The notes under the pieces: generated by a model
What the model was told of the DNA's origin: nothing
The model's database searches: none
Seen by the model: the letters and a program-made list of their open reading frames with translations, nothing else
Translations under genes and position numbers: made by a program
Part shown: one piece after another, positions 6,194-10,540 of the stretch
Numbering within the stretch: the stretch's first letter is position 1
Layout of the letters: every line of letters begins with the position of its first letter
Assembly: GCA_002409375.1 (NCBI GenBank)
Contig: DHNF01000165.1
Location: 1 to 10,540 of the forward strand
DNA: 10,540 bases
Direction of reading: 5' to 3'
DNA from: Ruminococcaceae bacterium UBA5423
GTDB lineage: Bacteria; Bacillota; Clostridia; Oscillospirales; Acutalibacteraceae

Positions 6194-6409
6194 TTAATAA
6201 CTGATTTTTAACACATTTTTAAATAAGTCACTTAATAATGTTAAGGGGCTGACAACCGAAATCCCTAATGTTAACAAAAGGCAAATTGTGAATGCTGTGG
6301 CATATATACCGCCGTAAACAATAAAAAGTCGTATCTGCTTTGCCTTTATCACGCGCGGCAAATCAATAAGCAGCATGGCCAAAAAGCTTATGATTAAAAA
6401 TAATATCAT
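6194..6409 (-). CDS. Small two-helix membrane protein, candidate germinant-receptor D subunit
   Basis: This 71-residue protein is the last gene of the ger operon. It has two hydrophobic segments (about 1-16 and 28-52) joined by a basic loop, LPRVIKAKQIR, and a short tail beginning VSPLTLLSDLF. Small proteins of this size and two-helix topology, encoded in or beside ger operons of Bacillus and Clostridia, are known as D subunits and modulate receptor function; they are unrelated to the GerD lipoprotein. The start is well supported: ATG overlaps the gerB-type stop as ATGA (6406-6409), and AGGAGG (6425-6420) lies 10 bases upstream. It is probably an inner-membrane protein of the spore acting with A, B and C. 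The D assignment rests on size, topology and context rather than a strong sequence motif. Confidence 0.78.
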   Translation of the reverse strand: MILFLIISFLAMLLIDLPRVIKAKQIRLFIVYGGIYATAFTICLLLTLGISVVSPLTLLSDLFKNVLKISY

Positions 6410-7533
6410 ACTTTTGCCGCCTCCTTACTGCGCGCTTCCCTTTCTTTTTTGGGCAGCTTTCTGATATATGCTATTATCAGTGTTAATAGTGGCAGCAAAA
6501 ACTCAAAAACAACCCACATGAATGGCGCGGTATCGCGGCCGATTTCAAGGTGTTTAGTCAATGACTCAAAAACTATGAATGAATAGGCTGCAGTAATTGC
6601 GGCACAGGGCAGAATAAGTGGCTTATAGCTGTCAAGCCTGAAGAGATACGACATGGCAAGTATGCTGACATAAAATAGTAATGAGATTTTAAAAAAGAAT
6701 AAAATAATCAACAAAATTGCAAATAAGATTTCCATATGCGTAAGCACTTCGAAAAATGAAACCATACGCAGTGTTTCAAATGAAGGCAGCCCGAACATTG
6801 TTATGGTGTTGCCTAAAACGGCGATATCTCTTGCAACAACAAGCATTATAAGCAACGCGCCAAGAAGAAAACCTGCTAAAAAGTAACGACCGATTTTTTG
6901 GGGTTTTATATTAACTTGGGGTGTAATCATTAGGATAGTGACAAGCTCACCCAAAGGTATAGTACTGACAATATGCGTGCTTTGAATAATGTTTTTTGGC
7001 GGCTGGCGCAGTATCGGAAGAAAATTTTCAAAGTTCATATGGTCAGTAGTGGCTGCAATTGTGACCACAAGAATTATGGATGAGATTATTACAAATACAA
7101 CACTATAGCGTGTTACAACATCAAGACCATGCGATGCTGCCCAGGCACATATTAAAATAAACACAACGACAATAACTAACTGCGGGGTTTTAATCATGAT
7201 TGATTTTCCCACAAAGCTGCCCAAATCTCTAAGATTTAGTGATGTCAATGTGAAAAAAAACCAAATATAAATAGCGGAAATAATTTTGCCTGCTATACGC
7301 CCAAAAACAGCATCATTAATTTCGATAAGGTTTTTGCCTGGGAAAGCCTTCATCAGCAAAATAAACACCCATAGAAAGGGGAGGCATACCGCCGCAGCTA
7401 ATAAAACAACCAGCCACGAATCTGTTTTTGATATTGGTGCAAAAAAGGCTGATAAAAGTGATGATGAACGCAAAAAACAGGTGATTGAAAACATGAACTG
7501 CAGTGGGGTTATGGCGTCTTTTTGCGTTTTCAT
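6406..7533 (-). CDS. gerKB: Spore germination protein B subunit (GerAB/GerKB family permease)
   Basis: This 375-residue integral inner-membrane protein belongs to the endospore germination permease family (APC superfamily), the subunit thought to bind the germinant in GerA-type receptors. About ten hydrophobic segments are visible, near 8-32, 40-62, 82-104, 118-135, 142-162, 188-204, 216-234, 267-292, 304-323 and 336-357. A basic C-terminal tail follows (RKLPKKEREARSKE, 358-371). The length is normal for the family (about 360-370). The ATG overlaps the upstream C-subunit stop by 4 bases (ATGA, 7530-7533), with a G-rich binding site AAGGGGGG (7548-7541) 7 bases upstream. The gerK name reflects the A-C-B gene order and does not claim orthology or a known germinant, which cannot be predicted from sequence. 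Confidence 0.93.
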   Translation of the reverse strand: MKTQKDAITPLQFMFSITCFLRSSSLLSAFFAPISKTDSWLVVLLAAAVCLPFLWVFILLMKAFPGKNLIEINDAVFGRIAGKIISAIYIWFFFTLTSLNLRDLGSFVGKSIMIKTPQLVIVVVFILICAWAASHGLDVVTRYSVVFVIISSIILVVTIAATTDHMNFENFLPILRQPPKNIIQSTHIVSTIPLGELVTILMITPQVNIKPQKIGRYFLAGFLLGALLIMLVVARDIAVLGNTITMFGLPSFETLRMVSFFEVLTHMEILFAILLIILFFFKISLLFYVSILAMSYLFRLDSYKPLILPCAAITAAYSFIVFESLTKHLEIGRDTAPFMWVVFEFLLPLLTLIIAYIRKLPKKEREARSKEAAKV

Positions 7534-8693
7534 GCCTTTTCCCCCCTTAAATTAGGTGTGAATGAGATTTTTCCTAAATCTTCGATGGTAACATCAATTT
7601 CAAGTGAAAGATTTATTGCTGGAAAAATATTGTCCCAACGAGCCCTTAATTTTTCCCACTGATTAGGATGATGTTTACGGATATATTCGCCAAATCCAAA
7701 AATATCGGTGTTAAGATTTTGACAGACTTTAAAGCAGGATAATATAAGCTTTTTTATTTCTTGCTTTGTTGATCTTACAAGCAAATCGATTAATTCATCT
7801 ATTTCAATATTATGCAAGCCTTTAAGCTCGGTAACATTAAAAATCCCTTTGATTTCAGCTTTTATATTTAAACGTTCGCCATCAAAGGTCGGTTTTATTT
7901 TGCTTGAAGAGCCGATGATTTCAAGCTCGGCTTTGCCTTTTTTTGTATCAATGGTAACAGAGCTGTCTTGAATTTTGCCCATTAACCAAGCAAATCCTCT
8001 CGATTGCGTTTGGTTAAGCTCACCTATCATTTTGTCACCTTTAAAAATTGCCAAGCCTGACAATGAAAGGCGCTTTGTCTCTTCTTCTTCAATAATCTTA
8101 ATAATTGGTGCAACCGGCGACGTTGTATTTTCCATCATCTTAGATACAAATGAAAGCATATTGTTACCAAAAAGCTCTGATATTTGTGTTTTGTGTCTTA
8201 CCATGCGTCGTATTCCGATTGCCGGGATTTTCTCAAGCTCCATTTCGGTGCCAAGCACATCTTTTGCATTGCCGTCCGCCACAATAAACGGTACTTCTAA
8301 TCGCGATTCGTATTCTCGCAAAAATGCATCTAAATATGATGTTATACCAACTTCAGCAAGGGATCGCCCAAAGATTACTACTTGATTGTGGTGTAAAAAC
8401 AACTCCCGGCTGTTGTCATGCCGAAGCGAATTAAGCGCATCTATTACATCATGGGCTGTGGAATCCATCATCATCACGGCACTATCCCCGCCTGTGCCGC
8501 CGCCTTTGGCCGCAATTGCCTCTGCCTTGGCAATCTGTACGGTAAATTGGATAGTATCCGGATACTTTGTCTGGTCCACTGCAATACCTGTTACAATTGC
8601 GATGCCTTCAAGCTCACGAATATCATAACATCCGGTACATATAAAAACTGAGATAATAATTAAAAGGCATAACAGTAATCGTGAATATTTCAT
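7530..8693 (-). CDS. gerKC: Ger(x)C family spore germination lipoprotein (C subunit)
   Basis: This 387-residue lipoprotein is the C subunit of a GerA-type receptor, anchored on the outer face of the spore inner membrane. Residues 1-21 are a signal peptide with a short basic start and hydrophobic core, and Cys22 in CTGCYD is the lipidated residue. The lipobox is slightly atypical, with Cys19 where Leu is usual. The N-terminal domain contains LFLHHNQVVIFGRSLAEVGI (98-117) and FLREYESR (124-131). The C-terminal GerAC domain has GLAIFKGDKMIGEL (213-226) and LNTDIFGFGEYIRKHHPNQW (327-346), all typical of the family. GGAGG (8708-8704) lies 10 bases before the ATG. The start overlaps the A-subunit stop as ATGA (8690-8693) and its own stop overlaps the B-subunit start, implying translational coupling. 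Confidence 0.94.
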   Translation of the reverse strand: MKYSRLLLCLLIIISVFICTGCYDIRELEGIAIVTGIAVDQTKYPDTIQFTVQIAKAEAIAAKGGGTGGDSAVMMMDSTAHDVIDALNSLRHDNSRELFLHHNQVVIFGRSLAEVGITSYLDAFLREYESRLEVPFIVADGNAKDVLGTEMELEKIPAIGIRRMVRHKTQISELFGNNMLSFVSKMMENTTSPVAPIIKIIEEEETKRLSLSGLAIFKGDKMIGELNQTQSRGFAWLMGKIQDSSVTIDTKKGKAELEIIGSSSKIKPTFDGERLNIKAEIKGIFNVTELKGLHNIEIDELIDLLVRSTKQEIKKLILSCFKVCQNLNTDIFGFGEYIRKHHPNQWEKLRARWDNIFPAINLSLEIDVTIEDLGKISFTPNLRGEKA

Positions 8694-10309
8694 GTCTGAT
8701 TCCCCTCCAAAGTATCTGCTTTATCTCCCGCCCGAGGTGAGGGTGGCACATTGTATTGTTTGCGCTTTATATCCCCCTTTGCTATTGATTCAGGCCGTTT
8801 TGTCATTGCCCACAAAGGCATGCGGATATAGCTATCCTGCATGTTTTTAAGGAATGCCAGCGATGAATTGTACGGAACGCCAAAGGATTTGAGTGATGCA
8901 AGGTGAATTAAAATTCCTAAAAACCCGAGCGATAATCCGTAAGCGCCAAGCGTCGCTGCAAGAATTAACAAAATTAACCGCAAAATTGAAGCCGCATCGT
9001 TTTGGTCCGGAACTACAAAGCCGGCAACAGCGGTAAGTGCTATTGTGATAACCATAGGAGCACCGACTATACCGGCCGAAACTGCCGCTTCACCCATAAC
9101 CAGCGCACCGACAATACTAATTGCCTGACCTACCGGGCGCGGTAGCCTAAGACCTGCCTCGCGCAGGATTTCAAAAGCAAATACCATAATCAACGCTTCT
9201 ATAAATGCCGGAAAAGGTGTACCTTCGCGTGCGGCGGCAATTGTTAATAGCAGTGTTGTCGGTATAAATTCCTGGTGATAGACTGTCAGTGCCACAAAAA
9301 TTGCCGGTGCGGATACCGTAATTAGAAAGGCTAAAAACCTCATAAACCGTGTTATGCTTGCAAAATACGGTTTCGTATAATAGTCCTCTGCAGTTTGAAA
9401 GCTTTCGACAAACAGCATTGGCATGGTCAATGCAAAAGGAGAGCCGTCTGTTATAACCGCTATGCGTCCTTCAAGGATTCTTGCCGAAATGACATCCGGC
9501 TTTTCGCTGTATCCGATTGTTTGGAAAATCGAATAGGGGTGATCCTCTATATATTGTTCGATATAGCCTGAATCTATTATCGAATCAGTTTTTATTGTCT
9601 TTAATCTTACTTTAACTGTTTCGACAATATCCGGATTGGCGACTCCTTCTAAATATACTACACATACATTTGTTTCGGTTTTTTCTCCGATTGTAAAATG
9701 GTCCATGCGCAAATGGGGGCTTTTTATCCGTCTGCGAATAAGTGCTGTGTTTGTGCGGAAGTTTTCTGTAAAGCCTTCACGCGGGCCGCGAACGACGGGT
9801 TCTGTCTGGGGTTCGCTGACTTCTCGCTTTTCCCAGCCTTTAGTGCTGATAATAAGTGCTTTGTCGAAACCCTCTGACAAAAAAACAGTGTCGCCCGAAA
9901 GGCAGCCTTCAATCAGTTCTCCAATCGTGTGCCGTTCAACGATGTCGCCCGAGCATATAACTGTTTGTTTTACAATATCAAGTGTTTTTTTCATCTCACC
10001 GATCTGGTAGTCGTTGAGGTTTCTGCTGAGGATCAAAGGTTTGAGTATACTTTGAGTTATGATGTCGTTGCTAACAAGGCCGTCAATGAATAAGAGTGCA
10101 CCCTTTTGGCTGCTGTTTTCGCCGTATTTAAATTCATGGATTTTTATATCACTGCTGGTTCCCATCACTTTGCGAATAAGCTCTAAATCGGCAGTTAGGT
10201 TGCCGGAAATAAGCTTTTCTTTGTAATCAGGTTGTGGTTTTTTGTTTTGTGAATCATCTTCCTTTTGCCGGAGCATATACCGCAGCTTTTTACTTAAAAA
10301 TGTATACAT
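8690..10309 (-). CDS. gerKA: Spore germination protein A subunit (GerAA/GerKA family)
   Basis: This 539-residue protein is the A subunit of a GerA-type germinant receptor in the spore inner membrane; related proteins are proposed to form the ion channel of the receptor. The soluble N-terminal part (1-320) contains the two-lobed cytoplasmic region and the family signature EPVVRGPREGFTEN (170-183) with LIRRRIKSP (190-198). The membrane domain follows, with hydrophobic segments near 323-345, 350-380, 394-434 and 440-470, including REAGLRLPRPVGQAISIVGA (383-402) and FVVPDQ (431-436). A basic, proline-containing tail (503-539) ends the protein. The length lies near the upper end of the usual range. 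The ATG at 10309 is preceded by GAGGGG (10323-10318) 8 bases upstream. It is the first gene of the A-C-B-D operon, expected to be expressed in the forespore. Confidence 0.95.
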   Translation of the reverse strand: MYTFLSKKLRYMLRQKEDDSQNKKPQPDYKEKLISGNLTADLELIRKVMGTSSDIKIHEFKYGENSSQKGALLFIDGLVSNDIITQSILKPLILSRNLNDYQIGEMKKTLDIVKQTVICSGDIVERHTIGELIEGCLSGDTVFLSEGFDKALIISTKGWEKREVSEPQTEPVVRGPREGFTENFRTNTALIRRRIKSPHLRMDHFTIGEKTETNVCVVYLEGVANPDIVETVKVRLKTIKTDSIIDSGYIEQYIEDHPYSIFQTIGYSEKPDVISARILEGRIAVITDGSPFALTMPMLFVESFQTAEDYYTKPYFASITRFMRFLAFLITVSAPAIFVALTVYHQEFIPTTLLLTIAAAREGTPFPAFIEALIMVFAFEILREAGLRLPRPVGQAISIVGALVMGEAAVSAGIVGAPMVITIALTAVAGFVVPDQNDAASILRLILLILAATLGAYGLSLGFLGILIHLASLKSFGVPYNSSLAFLKNMQDSYIRMPLWAMTKRPESIAKGDIKRKQYNVPPSPRAGDKADTLEGNQT

Positions 10310-10349
10310 ATACCCTTCCCCTCATAAAACTGTCACAATATACAATTAT

Positions 10350-10378
10350 TATTATAACTTTATAATTCCATAAAATAC
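10350..10378 (-). promoter_or_regulatory. Weak candidate promoter of the ger operon
   Basis: On the minus strand, GTATT (10378-10374) and TATAATA (10356-10350) are 17 bases apart, about 40 bases before the gerA-type ATG. The -10 differs by one base from the forespore sigma-G form CATAATA, and the -35 by one from G-ATR. It could equally be read as a sigma-A -10. Known ger operons use sigma-G, so this is the best placed candidate I can find, but AT-richness makes it weak. Confidence 0.35.
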
Positions 10379-10406
10379 TTATTTTATATATCTACAATTA
10401 AATTGT
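10370..10406. promoter_or_regulatory. Two short AT-rich palindromes upstream of the ger operon
   Basis: ATAAAATA and TATTTTAT form an 18-bp inverted repeat with a 2-base centre at 10370-10387. ACAATT and AATTGT form a 13-bp one at 10394-10406. Both lie at or just upstream of the candidate ger promoter and could bind a forespore regulator. The base composition makes such palindromes likely by chance. Confidence 0.2.
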
Positions 10407-10430
10407 GTATCAGATTTTACTGGATTTATA

Positions 10431-10459
10431 TTCCCAAAACATTGCCTATATTGTATAAT
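10431..10459 (+). promoter_or_regulatory. Candidate plus-strand promoter facing the terminal inverted repeat
   Basis: TTCCCA (10431-10436, 4 of 6 to TTGACA) and a perfect TATAAT (10454-10459) are 17 bases apart. A start near 10466 would fall within the first bases of the inverted repeat at 10464-10540, so the transcript would begin with that hairpin. No gene on this strand is visible before the window ends. Confidence 0.45.
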
Positions 10460-10463
10460 CTGA

Positions 10464-10540
10464 ATATGTAATAATCAGACATCTGCATCATTAACTTGAA
10501 AAAGTTATATTAGTACGGCAGATGTCTGATTATTACATAT
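10464..10540. repeat. Perfect 23-bp inverted repeat with structured loop
   Basis: The left arm (10464-10486, starting ATATGTAATAATC) is the exact reverse complement of the right arm (10518-10540, starting GCAGATGTCTG). The 31-base loop holds a smaller hairpin, TAACTT (10492-10497) with AAGTTA (10502-10507), closed by a GAAA tetraloop. The right arm ends on the last base of the window, so the repeat may extend further. No T-tract is visible, so it is not a standard terminator as far as seen. A small non-autonomous element, a structured RNA or part of a larger element are all open. Confidence 0.85.

Noticed and set aside
6194..6260. Terminator for the citrate-synthase-like gene just after its stop
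   Set aside because: Only a weak CTTAA/TTAAG pairing and scattered T-runs are present. No GC-rich stem followed by a T-tract could be drawn.
7975..8651. Several plus-strand frames opposite the C-subunit lipoprotein gene
   Set aside because: They are shadows of a well-supported coding region; none has a plausible start context or a recognisable protein.
1..10540. CRISPR array, transposase, phage or toxin-antitoxin genes
   Set aside because: No regularly spaced repeats of 25-40 bases and no such protein families were seen. Every large reading frame is accounted for by housekeeping or sporulation genes.

Overview
The window looks like chromosomal DNA from an anaerobic, endospore-forming member of the Clostridia (low to moderate GC, strong AGGAGG-type ribosome binding sites). 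The main evidence is a complete germinant-receptor operon, a gene resembling the Re-type citrate synthase of anaerobes, a Clostridia-style type I glutamine synthetase and a DUF2935 protein, a family mostly known from Firmicutes. The genus cannot be named from the sequence alone.

Layout. Bases 1-31 are the 3' end of a tRNA, most likely tRNA-Gly, followed by a rho-independent terminator. A gene-free stretch of about 300 bases leads to a plus-strand DUF2935 gene (411-1334). Its terminator is a close structural relative of the tRNA terminator. Next comes glnA (1514-2947, plus), with an extended -10 promoter and several ACATT/AATGT half-sites upstream. It converges through a bidirectional terminator (3027-3063) on a purine/nucleobase permease of the NCS2/AzgA type (3089-4456, minus). 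A 341-base divergent intergenic region carries promoters for the permease and for a DRE-TIM metallolyase, probably Re-citrate synthase (4798-6192, plus). That gene converges, with a single base between the stop codons, on a four-gene minus-strand operon. The operon reads gerA-type, gerC-type, gerB-type and then a 71-residue two-helix membrane protein (10309 down to 6194), every junction being a 4-base ATGA overlap. The window ends in an AT-rich region with a perfect 23-bp inverted repeat that reaches the last base.

How the genes relate. The ger operon encodes an inner-membrane spore receptor (A, B and lipoprotein C), and the small last gene is a good candidate for the accessory D subunit. The citrate-synthase-like enzyme and GlnA both fit ammonia assimilation (acetyl-CoA plus oxaloacetate to citrate, then 2-oxoglutarate, glutamate and glutamine), but they are separate transcription units and the link is metabolic inference. 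The permease would salvage purine bases. I see no clearly new multi-gene system. The items most worth a second look are the D-subunit candidate, the terminal 77-base hairpin with a promoter-like sequence abutting it, and the paired related terminators around the DUF2935 gene.
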